Positions 26,167 through 34,501 of a stretch of 64,000 bases of DNA are shown piece after piece. Location of the stretch: assembly GCF_030286555.1 (NCBI RefSeq), contig NZ_JASVWF010000009.1, forward strand, positions 1 through 64,000, written 5' to 3'. Source of the DNA: Actinomycetospora termitidis (GTDB lineage: Bacteria; Actinomycetota; Actinomycetes; Mycobacteriales; Pseudonocardiaceae). The first letter of the stretch is position 1. Every line of letters begins with the position of its first letter. The notes beneath the pieces were generated by a model, which saw only the letters and a list, made by a program, of their open reading frames with translations, did not search any database and was not told the origin of the DNA. The position numbers and the translations under genes are program-made.

Positions 26167-28737
26167 TCAGCGCAGGAGCCAGGTGTCCTTCGACCCGCCC
26201 CCGCGCGACGAGTTGACCACGAGGCTCCCGGCGGGCGCGACTCGCGTCAGCGGGGTCGGCAGGACCCCCGGCGAGTCGCCGAGCACCACGAACGCGCGCA
26301 GGTCGACCACGCGGGGAGCGAGGTCGGTCCCGGTGAACGTCGGGTGCGTGGAGATCTCGACCGTCTCCTGGGCGACGTAGCTCGACGGGTGCGCCCGCAG
26401 GTCGGCCGCGGCCGCCTCGAGCTCGTGCGCCGAGGCGTCCCGGCCGATGACGATGCCCGCCCCGCCGTAGCCGTCCACCGGCTTGAGGACCAGCGTGGAG
26501 AGGTTGTCCAGCACGTGGGCGAGCTGGTCGGGGTCGGCGCAGAAGTAGGTCGTGACGTCGTCGAGCAGGGGCTTCTCGCCGAAGTAGTACTCGGTGAGCG
26601 GGTGGATGTAGGGGTAGACGGCCTTGTCGTCGACCAGGCCGTTGCCCGGGGTGTTCAGCAGCGCGAACCGGTTCTCCCGCACCGCGGCCTGCAGCGGGTC
26701 GCGCAACGTGCGCCCGTCCGCGTCCGGGGCGGCGAACAGCTTCTCCTCGTCGATGCGGCGGTACGCCACGTCGATGCGCTGCCCGGTGACCGCGACCGTG
26801 ATCGTGCCGTCGTCGGTGATCCGGATGCCCGAGGGCTCGAGCAGCGGGACGCCCATCTCCTCGGCGAGCATCGCGTGCTCGAAGTACGCGGAGTCGTGCG
26901 GGCCCTCGGTGAGCACCACGAGCCCGGGGTCGTCGCCGGCCGCGGGCGGGGCGCACGACAGCAGGGCGTCGCGCAGCATGGCCGGGCCCTCGTCGGAGTC
27001 GACGACGCCCTCCGGGGCCTGCAGCTCGGGCAGCACGGAGCGCACGACGCGGCGGTCGGCCATCGCGTAGGCGATCCCCGAGGGGATGCGCAGGTTGTCC
27101 TCGAGGACCTTCCACCGGCCCTCGCCGTCGCACACGACGTCGAGCCCGCTGATCAGCGCCCGGGTGGCGCCGGCCGGGATCAGCGACGAGGCGTCGGTCG
27201 GCTCGGGCAGCCAGCGCAGCGCCTCGCGCGGCAGGATCCCGTCGCGCAGGCACGCGCGCTCGCCGTGCAGGTCCTGGAGCAGCGCCTCCAGGGTCCGGGC
27301 GCGCTGGACGAGCCCGGCGGAGAGCCCCTCCCAGTCGTGCGCGGTGATGAGGCGCGGGATCAGGTCGAGCGGGAACAGCCGCTCCGGGTCGTCGGGCTGC
27401 GGGAAGAACATCGAGCGGGCCCGCTGCTCGGCGTCGCGGCTCTTCTCGTGGGAGAGCAGGCCGCCCGGGCCGATGCGCTCGAGGGCGGACACCATCCAGG
27501 CGTAGGTGGCGCGGACGTGCCCGTCGTGGTCGACCGCCTCGTCGTAGGACGGCGGGTGGTAGGCGCCCAGCAGGACCGGTGCGACCGCCTCGGGGACGGG
27601 CACCTCGGTCTCGACCTCGACCTCGCCGCGGGTCTCGGCGACGAGCATGTCGACGACGCTCTCCAGCGAGCCGGTCCGGCCGAACCGCTGACGCTGCCGG
27701 GCCGCGGACGAGCCCCGCGCGAGCGACTCCAGGGCGAGTTCGGAGACCTCGTCCCAGTCGCCGGTCTCCTCCAGGTCGTCGCGCAGGTGGTCCAGCAGCA
27801 GGCGCACCGCGCGCGACGGCGGGACCAGCTCGCGGCCGGTGACGTCGACGAGGTCACCCTCCATGCCGGAGCGCGCGGCACGCCACGACGCCGCGCGCAG
27901 CAGCTCCGGGCGGTACTGCGGCTGGGGCCGGCCCTCGACGTGCGCGCGGACCCCGTGGGTCACCAGCGCGCGGGCCAGCCCCGCGATCAGCACGACGCCG
28001 TCCACGGTGGGGGAGGCGTCGCAGATGCGCAGCTCGACGGTCTTCTGGTGCGCCGACGGGCGCATGTCGAAATAGACCATGCCGGGGTCGGACATCGTCC
28101 CGGAGCGCAGCAGGTCGTCGATCAGTGCGTCGTAGTCGGCGGCGTCGCGCAGCGGCGCGGGCGGGCCCGCGGTCGGCCAGCGGTGCCAGGCGAGCGTGCG
28201 GGAGCTCGCGTAGCCGGTGTCCTCGGACTGCCAGAACGGGCTGGAGGCCGACATGGCGAGCAGGATCGGCAGCCAGGGTGCGGAATGCTGCATGACGGCG
28301 ACCGCGGCGTCCCGGTCCGGGACGTCGACGTGCACCTGGGTGCCGCAGATCTGCTGCTCGAACGCGAGCATCTGGTACTCGTCGCGCATCCGCTCGTAGC
28401 GCGGCGACGGCGTGATCCCGAGCGCCGACCCGTCCACCAGCGGCACCGACCCGGCACCGACGACGCCGAGGCCGCGGGTCTCGGCCATCGACGACAGCAT
28501 CCGGCGCAGGCGGAGCAGATCGGTCCGCAGGTCGGCCAGGCTCGACGTCGGGTCGGAGTTCGTCTCGATGATCGAGGGCTTGAGCTCCGCGGCGAACGCG
28601 TCCGCGTCCAGCGCCGCCAGCTCGTCGAGCATCTCCGGGACGCGCGGGACCGCGTTCCGGGACTCCAGGTCGACGAGGTGGAACTCCTCCTCGACGCCGA
28701 GCACGACGCCGCCGGGGCCCGCCAGCTCCTCCGCCAT
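26167..28737 (-). CDS. Fusion of GCS2 carboxylate-amine ligase with circularly permuted type 2 ATP-grasp ligase
   Basis: An 856-residue two-domain enzyme. Residues 1-365 are a glutamate-cysteine ligase type 2 (YbdK-like) domain: GVEEEFHLVD, AAELKPSIIETNSDPTSS and the HVDVPDRD metal region. Residues 385-850 form a circularly permuted ATP-grasp domain: LEDNLRIPSGIAYA, LKPVDGYGGAGIVIG and a VDLRAFV end. Both domains make amide or peptide bonds with ATP. The alpha-E and transglutaminase partners usual for this ATP-grasp are absent; instead an NAGGN-type amidotransferase and a peptidase follow. ATG 28737 was chosen; GTG 28779 would add 14 residues. The product is inferred to be a small peptide. 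Confidence 0.9.
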   Translation of the reverse strand: MAEELAGPGGVVLGVEEEFHLVDLESRNAVPRVPEMLDELAALDADAFAAELKPSIIETNSDPTSSLADLRTDLLRLRRMLSSMAETRGLGVVGAGSVPLVDGSALGITPSPRYERMRDEYQMLAFEQQICGTQVHVDVPDRDAAVAVMQHSAPWLPILLAMSASSPFWQSEDTGYASSRTLAWHRWPTAGPPAPLRDAADYDALIDDLLRSGTMSDPGMVYFDMRPSAHQKTVELRICDASPTVDGVVLIAGLARALVTHGVRAHVEGRPQPQYRPELLRAASWRAARSGMEGDLVDVTGRELVPPSRAVRLLLDHLRDDLEETGDWDEVSELALESLARGSSAARQRQRFGRTGSLESVVDMLVAETRGEVEVETEVPVPEAVAPVLLGAYHPPSYDEAVDHDGHVRATYAWMVSALERIGPGGLLSHEKSRDAEQRARSMFFPQPDDPERLFPLDLIPRLITAHDWEGLSAGLVQRARTLEALLQDLHGERACLRDGILPREALRWLPEPTDASSLIPAGATRALISGLDVVCDGEGRWKVLEDNLRIPSGIAYAMADRRVVRSVLPELQAPEGVVDSDEGPAMLRDALLSCAPPAAGDDPGLVVLTEGPHDSAYFEHAMLAEEMGVPLLEPSGIRITDDGTITVAVTGQRIDVAYRRIDEEKLFAAPDADGRTLRDPLQAAVRENRFALLNTPGNGLVDDKAVYPYIHPLTEYYFGEKPLLDDVTTYFCADPDQLAHVLDNLSTLVLKPVDGYGGAGIVIGRDASAHELEAAAADLRAHPSSYVAQETVEISTHPTFTGTDLAPRVVDLRAFVVLGDSPGVLPTPLTRVAPAGSLVVNSSRGGGSKDTWLLR

Positions 28738-28858
28738 GGGTGAGCACGCTAGATCGGCCGTGTCACGGGGATGTTTCACGGGGGCCGGACGTGACGATCG
28801 CCCGATCCGGGCGCACCCGGCGTCGGATGCGGGTACCGAGGTGACAGGATCGTGCGTC
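28738..28858. promoter_or_regulatory. Divergent spacer between the ligase operon and rpiB
   Basis: These 121 bases must hold the promoters of both the leftward peptide-ligase operon and rightward rpiB-nei. A GAGGTGACAGG lies about 10 bases before GTG 28859. No clear -35/-10 pair or palindrome was found. Confidence 0.3.
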
Positions 28859-29320
28859 GTGCGCGTCTACATCGGCTCCGACCACGCCGGCTTCGAGCTC
28901 AAGGCCCACCTGCTCTCGGCGCTCGCCGACGCCGGTCACGAGGTCGTCGACGTCGGCCCGGCCGAGTACGACGCCTCCGACGACTACCCGCCCTACTGCA
29001 CCGCGACCGGCGAGCGGGTCCGGGACGACGCCGGGTCGCTCGGCGTCGTGATCGGCGGCTCCGGCAACGGCGAGCAGATCGCCGCGAACAAGGTCCCGGG
29101 CATCCGCGCCGCCCTGGCGTACGACGACGAGACCGCGGAGCTCGCCCGCAAGCACAACGACGCCCAGGTCGTGGCGATCGGCGCGCGCATGCACACCCCG
29201 GACGAGGCGACCGCGATCGTCTCGACGTTCCTCGCGACGGCCTTCGAGGGCGGGCGCCACCAGCGCCGCATCGACATGCTCGCCGAGTACGAGAAGACCG
29301 GGCACATCACGGGTGCCTGA
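28859..29320 (+). CDS. rpiB: Ribose-5-phosphate isomerase B
   Basis: A 153-residue RpiB/LacAB isomerase interconverting ribose-5-phosphate and ribulose-5-phosphate in the pentose phosphate pathway. GSDHAGFELK marks the N-terminal phosphate site; VIGGSGNGEQIAANK carries Glu72 as catalytic base in place of the enterobacterial Cys, the arrangement known from M. tuberculosis RpiB. GTG 28859 is where family members begin (RVYIGSDH). The end overlaps nei by eight bases, so the genes form an operon, as in mycobacteria. Confidence 0.93.
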   Translation: MRVYIGSDHAGFELKAHLLSALADAGHEVVDVGPAEYDASDDYPPYCTATGERVRDDAGSLGVVIGGSGNGEQIAANKVPGIRAALAYDDETAELARKHNDAQVVAIGARMHTPDEATAIVSTFLATAFEGGRHQRRIDMLAEYEKTGHITGA

Positions 29321-30107
29321 GGGCCACACCATCCGGCGGCTCGCCCGCTCGCACGCCCGGCACTTCCGCGGGAAGCCCGTCGGGGTCTCCTCGCCGCAGG
29401 GACGGTTCCTCGCCGGGGCGGAACTCGTCGACGGGCGGGTCCTCCGGGACGTCGACGCGCACGGCAAGCACCTCTTCCACGTCTACGAGGCCGACCTCGT
29501 CGTCCACGTGCACCTCGGGCTCTACGGCAAGTTCTCGCTGAGCGCCGTTCCCGACGAGGGGGTGCCCGCCCCCTGGGGGCAGGTCCGGATGCGCCTGGTG
29601 GGGCCCACCCACTTCGCCGACCTGCGGGGGGCCACGGCGTGCGAGGTGCTCACCGAGAGTGACGTCGAGACGCTGCACGCGCGGCTCGGTGCGGACCCGC
29701 TGCGGCCCGATGCGGACCCCGAGCGGGTGTGGGCGCGGGTCTCGCGGTCGCGCGCGCCGATCGCGACGCTGCTCATGGACCAGGCCGTGATCGCCGGGGT
29801 CGGGAACGTCTACCGGGCCGAGGTCCTGTTCCGGCACGGCCTGGATCCGCTGCTCGAGGGGCGGGCGCTCGGCCGCGCGCGGTTCGACGCGGTGTGGGAC
29901 GACCTGCGGGAACTGTTGCAGGACGGGGTCCGGCGCGGGTCGATCCGCACCCTCCGACCGGAGCACGCTGACCTCGCGCAGGAACGCCCCGTGTACGTCT
30001 ACCGGCGGGACGGCCGCCCGTGCCTGCTGTGCGGGACCGAGATCGTCCGGGCCACGCACGTCGCCCGGAACCTGTTCTGGTGCCCGTCCTGTCAGAACAC
30101 GGGCTGA
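29313..30107 (+). CDS. nei: Fpg/Nei family DNA glycosylase (endonuclease VIII type)
   Basis: A bifunctional DNA glycosylase/AP lyase of 264 residues that removes oxidised bases. The processed N-terminus PEGHTIRR provides the catalytic Pro and Glu; GNVYRAEVLFRHG is the helix-two-turn-helix, and a C-terminal zinc finger (CLLCGTE ... CPSC) is intact. PEGHT rather than PELPE points to Nei over Fpg. GTG 29313 lies inside the 3' end of rpiB. It corresponds to Nei1 (Rv2464c, recalled). Confidence 0.93.
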   Translation: MPEGHTIRRLARSHARHFRGKPVGVSSPQGRFLAGAELVDGRVLRDVDAHGKHLFHVYEADLVVHVHLGLYGKFSLSAVPDEGVPAPWGQVRMRLVGPTHFADLRGATACEVLTESDVETLHARLGADPLRPDADPERVWARVSRSRAPIATLLMDQAVIAGVGNVYRAEVLFRHGLDPLLEGRALGRARFDAVWDDLRELLQDGVRRGSIRTLRPEHADLAQERPVYVYRRDGRPCLLCGTEIVRATHVARNLFWCPSCQNTG

Positions 30108-30164
30108 TGCAGGTGCTATAACGGCGGGGTCACTCGACCGGGTGACATGCGAGGAGGTCGCCCT
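30108..30164 (+). promoter_or_regulatory. Possible promoter and ribosome site for the disordered membrane protein gene
   Basis: TATAAC (30117-30122) is a good -10 candidate just after nei, although no -35 is clear. GAGGAGG (30151-30157) sits seven bases before GTG 30165 and decides that start over ATG 30147. Confidence 0.45.
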
Positions 30165-31466
30165 GTGCGTTCCGTGATCCGGCTGCGCACGCGCCCCGGT
30201 CGGCCGATCTGGCAATTGACCACCCGCCCGTCGACCGCGGTCGTCCTCGCGCTGGTCTCGCTCGCGGCCGCCGGCGTGCAGGTGGCGCTGTTCTCGTCGC
30301 CCACCCCCTGGTACCAGGTCGCCGTCGTCGCGTTCTGGGCGGTCGTCGGGGTGGCCTTCGTGGTCTCCGCCCTCGGCACGCGCTCCCGCGCCCGCCGGGC
30401 CGCCGCGGCCGCGGCCGCCCGCCCACCGGTCGACCCGATGCCCTTCGTCCCGGTCCCCGTGCGGCCCGCCCGTCCACGCCGCCGCGACGAGCCCGCGGCG
30501 CCCGCCGCCGAGGTCGGGGAGCCGACCACCCCCGTGGCCGCCGTCGACCCCGCTCCGGCGCCCGCCCGCCCGACCCCGTCCGCCCGTCGTCCCGAACCGG
30601 TCGCGGCGGCCCCGTCCCGGCGCGGCCGGGCGGACGAGGGGAGCACCACCACCGTGCCCCGGCCGACGCCCGAGCCGCGCCGCCCGGCGGCGGTCGAGGA
30701 CCGCGCGTCCGCCGTCACCGCGCGGCACGCCGTGCGTGCCGTGGCACTGGTCGAGTCGGTGTCCCGCCCGGTCGCGGTGCCCGCCGAGGTGGTCGCCGCC
30801 GCCGACTCCCGCCGCAGCGCGTCCCGCCGCACCGCCTCCCCGCGCCCCACGACTGCTGAGACCCTCGCGATCCGCGACGGCCGGGTCCGGGTGCCGGACC
30901 GCATCGACGGCGCCGGTCGACGGTCGGCCGCTCCCGCCGAGCGGGCCACCGGAGGTGGCCGCCGACGCCGGGCGGAGGAGCCGTCCCCCGCGCCACGGGT
31001 CGCCGGGGCGGCCCCGACCGGATCGGTGCCCTCGCCCCGTCCCGCCCCTCGTGAGGAGCGCCCGGGACGTGCGACCCGGCCCGCTCCGGCCCGTCGTCCC
31101 GGGTCGAGCGTGCCCGCCGAGTCCCCTGACGGTCGCCGCTCCGCCCACAGCAGGCGCACCGCTGCGCAGGCCCGGGAGACGCCCGTCCCGACACCCGGCC
31201 CCGCGTCGACCCGTCGTCAGGACGTGGCGTCGTCGGTGGAGACCACGGCGCCCTTCGGGGGTGGGATGACGTTCGGCGGGAGCGCGACGCCCGCCGTCGC
31301 CGAACCGTCGCCCGACGCGTGGGCGCCTGCCCCGCGGGCCTCGGAGCCGGAGCCGCTGACCGGACGGCACGCGTCGATCGCCGCGGCCCCGGGGGAGAGC
31401 GTGCCCCGCGGCGCCGCCGCGCGGCATGCCGTGGCGGCGGGGCCGGGACGGCGGCGGGCGGGCTAG
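30165..31466 (+). CDS. Membrane protein with long disordered Pro/Ala/Arg-rich tail
   Basis: A 433-residue protein. Two hydrophobic helices (about residues 25-45 and 52-72) form a hairpin anchor, followed by some 350 residues dominated by Pro, Ala, Arg, Ser and Thr with no predicted fold; RHAV-type motifs recur (TARHAVRAVAL, GRHASIAAA, ARHAVAAG). The tail should lie in the cytoplasm if both helices span the membrane. I do not recognise a family. Low-complexity composition weakens the case for the exact reading, but the strong ribosome site and the codon bias fit a real gene. Confidence 0.6.
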   Translation: MRSVIRLRTRPGRPIWQLTTRPSTAVVLALVSLAAAGVQVALFSSPTPWYQVAVVAFWAVVGVAFVVSALGTRSRARRAAAAAAARPPVDPMPFVPVPVRPARPRRRDEPAAPAAEVGEPTTPVAAVDPAPAPARPTPSARRPEPVAAAPSRRGRADEGSTTTVPRPTPEPRRPAAVEDRASAVTARHAVRAVALVESVSRPVAVPAEVVAAADSRRSASRRTASPRPTTAETLAIRDGRVRVPDRIDGAGRRSAAPAERATGGGRRRRAEEPSPAPRVAGAAPTGSVPSPRPAPREERPGRATRPAPARRPGSSVPAESPDGRRSAHSRRTAAQARETPVPTPGPASTRRQDVASSVETTAPFGGGMTFGGSATPAVAEPSPDAWAPAPRASEPEPLTGRHASIAAAPGESVPRGAAARHAVAAGPGRRRAG

Positions 31467-31550
31467 GTTCGCGACGGTCGTGTCCGGTGCGCAGGAATCC
31501 TGTGCACCACACACGGCACTCGCCGACCCGGCGTCCCGGCGATCGCCCGC

Positions 31551-31556
31551 TACCCT
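31551..31556 (+). promoter_or_regulatory. Candidate -10 box TACCCT
   Basis: TACCCT precedes the 40-residue membrane protein by 37 bases and would give a short leader carrying GAGGGG (31582-31587). No matching -35 was identified. Confidence 0.35.
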
Positions 31557-31593
31557 GGGAACCGGACGATCCGGACGAACCGAGGGGTGCGGA

Positions 31594-31716
31594 GTGGACG
31601 ACGATCAGCGCGAGGGCGCCGCCACGACGGATCACGCGCCGTGGACGAAGATCGTCACGCTCGTGGTGCTCGCCGTCTTCATCCTGTCGCTCCTGGTGGG
31701 TGCTCTGCTCTTCTAG
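31594..31716 (+). CDS. 40-residue single-helix membrane peptide
   Basis: From GTG 31594 a polar stretch (DDDQREGAATTDHAPWTK) leads to one C-terminal transmembrane helix of about 20 residues ending LLVGALLF. GAGGGG lies six bases upstream. The helix-only architecture suggests a small regulatory or structural membrane protein; its partner is unknown. It ends four bases before the next gene and is probably co-transcribed with it. Confidence 0.55.
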   Translation: MDDDQREGAATTDHAPWTKIVTLVVLAVFILSLLVGALLF

Positions 31717-31720
31717 GGCG

Positions 31721-32092
31721 ATGGACGCCGCACCCCTGCTCGACCGCGTACGCGCCGCCTGCCTGGCGCTGCCCGAGGTGGTCGAACGGCTCAGTCACGG
31801 CTCCCCGTGCTGGTTCGTGCGCGGGAAGAAGACGTTCGTGATGTTCGTCGACCACCACCACGGCGATCCCCACGTCGCGATCTGGGCCGCCGCCCCGCCG
31901 GGCGCCGCGGAGCAGCTGATCGACGACGAGCCGGCGCGCTTCTTCCGGCCGCCCTACGTCGGCGGCCGCGGGTGGCTCGGGCTGCGTCTCGACCTCGACG
32001 GCGAGGACGCGCTCGACGACGACGAGTTGCGCGGCATCGTCACCGAGGCCTACCGGCACATCGCGCCGAAGAGCCTCAGCGCCCGGCTGTGA
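31721..32092 (+). CDS. MmcQ/YjbR family protein
   Basis: A 123-residue protein of the MmcQ/YjbR (DUF419) family: an N-terminal CLALPEVVERLSHGSPCWFV segment, then KKTFVMFVDHH and the conserved YVGGRGWLGLRLD. The fold resembles a double-wing DNA-binding module, but no regulatory target is known for the family. ATG 31721 is four bases after the small membrane gene. The 3' end overlaps the convergent permease gene by 17 bases. Confidence 0.85.
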   Translation: MDAAPLLDRVRAACLALPEVVERLSHGSPCWFVRGKKTFVMFVDHHHGDPHVAIWAAAPPGAAEQLIDDEPARFFRPPYVGGRGWLGLRLDLDGEDALDDDELRGIVTEAYRHIAPKSLSARL

Positions 32093-33710
32093 TCTCCTCG
32101 GGGGAGTCGCCGCGGTCGGCGTCGGCCTCGGCGCGCAGCTCCCGCACCATGTCCGGCCGGGCGAGCATGTGCGCGACCCCGCTGCGCACGCCCCAGCCGT
32201 ACACCACGAGCGCGAACACGGCGACGACCAGGCTGTCCCACGGGGCCGGGACCAGCCCGGCGCCGTCGAAGCTCCCGAGCGCGGACAGCACCGCGATCCC
32301 GGCCAGGTACACCACCAGCCACCAACCGCCCGCGAGCTGCCCGGCCGGTCGGCCCGAGCGCAGCCACACCACGACGTAGACGAGCACGCCGATCACGGTG
32401 ATGGCCATGGCGACGCGCAGCTCCGTCCACGAGACCCAGAAGATCACCAGGGACGAGACGACGAACGCGACCGGGGCCACGACGGTCATGCCCCGCAATC
32501 GGGTGTCCTGCCGCGTCAGCCCCGAACGCCGGAATGCGATCAGCGACACCGAGCCGATCTGGAAGGTGAACGCCGCGATCGACCCGGTCACCGAGATGAT
32601 CGAGTGCCAGCTCGGCAGCGGCAGCAGGTAGGCCAGGCCGATGACGAAGTTGATCGCGAGGGCGCGCGCGGGGACGCCTCGCGCGTTCAGTCCGGTCAGC
32701 CACGTCGGGAAGAAGCCGTTCTTGGCCAGGCCGAACACGTTGCGGGCGTTGGCGGCCGTGAACACGATGCCCGAGCCCGACGGCGAGAGCATCGAGTCGG
32801 CGATGAGCGTCCACGACAGCCAGGTCAGTCCGAGCACCATCGCGAGGTCGGCGAACGGCGAGTCGAAGTTCACGCCGTGCCAGCCGCCGAGCAGCGCCGG
32901 CGCGGGGACCGCGCCGAGGAACGCCAGCTGCAGCCCGAGGTACAGCACGATCGTCACGAGGATCGTGGTGATGAGCGCGCGCGGGACGGTCCGCCGGGGG
33001 TTCCGGGCCTCGCCGGAGAGCTCGACGACGTTTCGGAAGCCGGTGTAGGCGAACACCATCCCCGCCGTCGCGATCGAGCCCAGCGCCGCGCTCCAGCCGT
33101 ACGGGGCGAAGCCACCGTGGTCGGTGAGGTTCGAGGAGTCGAACCCGCTGGCGACGAGCAGCACGATCGTCGCCACCGGGATCAGGATCTTGATCGCGGT
33201 GATCGTGGTGTTGGAGCGGGCGAAGAGCCGTACCCCGAACCAGTTCAGCGCCACGAAGCCGGCCATGAGTATCACCGCGAGCGCGATGCCGGGGCCGGTG
33301 AGCTGGTCGCCCTCGTACACCCCGGGCAGGTAGGCCGCGGCGTACTGCACGACGCCCGCCGCCTCGGTCGGCGGGTTGCCGACGTAGCTGATCCAGTTCG
33401 CCCACCCGACGATCCCCGCGGCGAGCCCGCCGTGGCTGTACATCGGGTAGCGCACGAGTCCGCCGGACTCCGGCTTGGCCATCCCCAGCTCGGCGAACAC
33501 CAGCGCGACGCACAGCATCAGCGCGCCGCCGACGACCCACGCGAGCATCGCCGCCGGCCCGGCGTCCTGCGCGGCGTACAGCGACGAGAACAGCCAGCCC
33601 GAGCCGATGACGCTGCCCAGCCCGGCGGCCAGCAGCGACCAGAAGCCGAGGTCCTTGCGCAGGCCGGTGTCCGCGCGGGTCGCGGCGGACCCCTGGCTGG
33701 TCTCGGTCAT
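32076..33710 (-). CDS. APC superfamily amino acid permease
   Basis: A 544-residue permease with 12 or more hydrophobic segments. The APC signature GLGSVIGSGWLFSS is in the first helix, and FAYTGFRNVVELSGEARNPR is the conserved loop after helix six. It should import an amino acid or related amine across the membrane by cation symport or exchange; no substrate gene is adjacent. ATG 33710 was chosen because the first helix follows about 25 residues later. Confidence 0.9.
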   Translation of the reverse strand: MTETSQGSAATRADTGLRKDLGFWSLLAAGLGSVIGSGWLFSSLYAAQDAGPAAMLAWVVGGALMLCVALVFAELGMAKPESGGLVRYPMYSHGGLAAGIVGWANWISYVGNPPTEAAGVVQYAAAYLPGVYEGDQLTGPGIALAVILMAGFVALNWFGVRLFARSNTTITAIKILIPVATIVLLVASGFDSSNLTDHGGFAPYGWSAALGSIATAGMVFAYTGFRNVVELSGEARNPRRTVPRALITTILVTIVLYLGLQLAFLGAVPAPALLGGWHGVNFDSPFADLAMVLGLTWLSWTLIADSMLSPSGSGIVFTAANARNVFGLAKNGFFPTWLTGLNARGVPARALAINFVIGLAYLLPLPSWHSIISVTGSIAAFTFQIGSVSLIAFRRSGLTRQDTRLRGMTVVAPVAFVVSSLVIFWVSWTELRVAMAITVIGVLVYVVVWLRSGRPAGQLAGGWWLVVYLAGIAVLSALGSFDGAGLVPAPWDSLVVAVFALVVYGWGVRSGVAHMLARPDMVRELRAEADADRGDSPEEITAGR

Positions 33711-33807
33711 GGGGGAGGCACTACCCCCGGCGCGGAGATCGTTACGCAGCGTGTCCGATACGTCCGGTCTGGCCCTCGACCGTGGTTCAGGGTGCAGGCT
33801 GCGGCCC

Positions 33808-34494
33808 ATGGAGAGCTTTCCCGACGACTGGTCGCACGCCCTCGCCGTCGCCGCCCACCCCGACGACCTCGAGTACGGCGTCTCGGCGGCCGTCGCGGCC
33901 TGGACCGCGGCGGGGCGCACCGTGACCTACCTGCTGGTCACCCGCGGTGAGGCCGGCATCGCGACCATGCCGCCGGCCGAGGCCGGGCCCGCCCGCGAGG
34001 TCGAGGAGCGCGCGTCGGCCGCGGAGGTGGGGGTGCAGGACGTGCGGTTCCTCGACCATCCCGACGGCACCGTCGAGGAGTCCGTCGCCCTGCGTCGCGA
34101 CATCGCGCGGGTGATCCGCGACGTCCGTCCCGACCTCGTCGTCACCCTCAACCACGAGGAGCGGTGGGACGGCGGCGGGTGGAACTCGGCCGACCACCGC
34201 GCGGTCGGCCGGGCGGCGATCGACGCCGTGGCCGACGCCGGCACCCGCTGGATCTTCCCGGACGACGGGGAGGCGCACCAGGTACGGCACGTGGCGGTCG
34301 CGGCCACGCCCGGCGCGACGCACGAGGTCGACGTGACCGGCTTCGTCGACGCCGCCGTGGCCTCGCTGGCCCGACACCGGCTCTACCTCGAGGCGCTCTC
34401 CGAGGTGCCCGTCGAGGAGCAGGCGCGCGAGGTCGTCCACCACATGGTGGGGGACCCGGCAGCCCCGCGCGTGCGGTTCGAACTCCTGGGCTGA
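33808..34494 (+). CDS. PIG-L family zinc deacetylase
   Basis: A protein of 228 residues with the LmbE/PIG-L fold. AAHPDDLEYG supplies the His/Asp/Asp zinc site and SADHRAVG the second histidine; RPDLVVTLNHEERW is conserved. The group includes MshB and Mca of mycothiol metabolism, which are longer (about 290-300), so this paralogue more likely deacetylates another N-acetylsugar or conjugate. ATG 33808 has little upstream ribosome site. It converges with the flavin oxidase gene, with seven bases between. Confidence 0.88.
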   Translation: MESFPDDWSHALAVAAHPDDLEYGVSAAVAAWTAAGRTVTYLLVTRGEAGIATMPPAEAGPAREVEERASAAEVGVQDVRFLDHPDGTVEESVALRRDIARVIRDVRPDLVVTLNHEERWDGGGWNSADHRAVGRAAIDAVADAGTRWIFPDDGEAHQVRHVAVAATPGATHEVDVTGFVDAAVASLARHRLYLEALSEVPVEEQAREVVHHMVGDPAAPRVRFELLG

Positions 34495-34501
34495 CGGGGC
34501 C

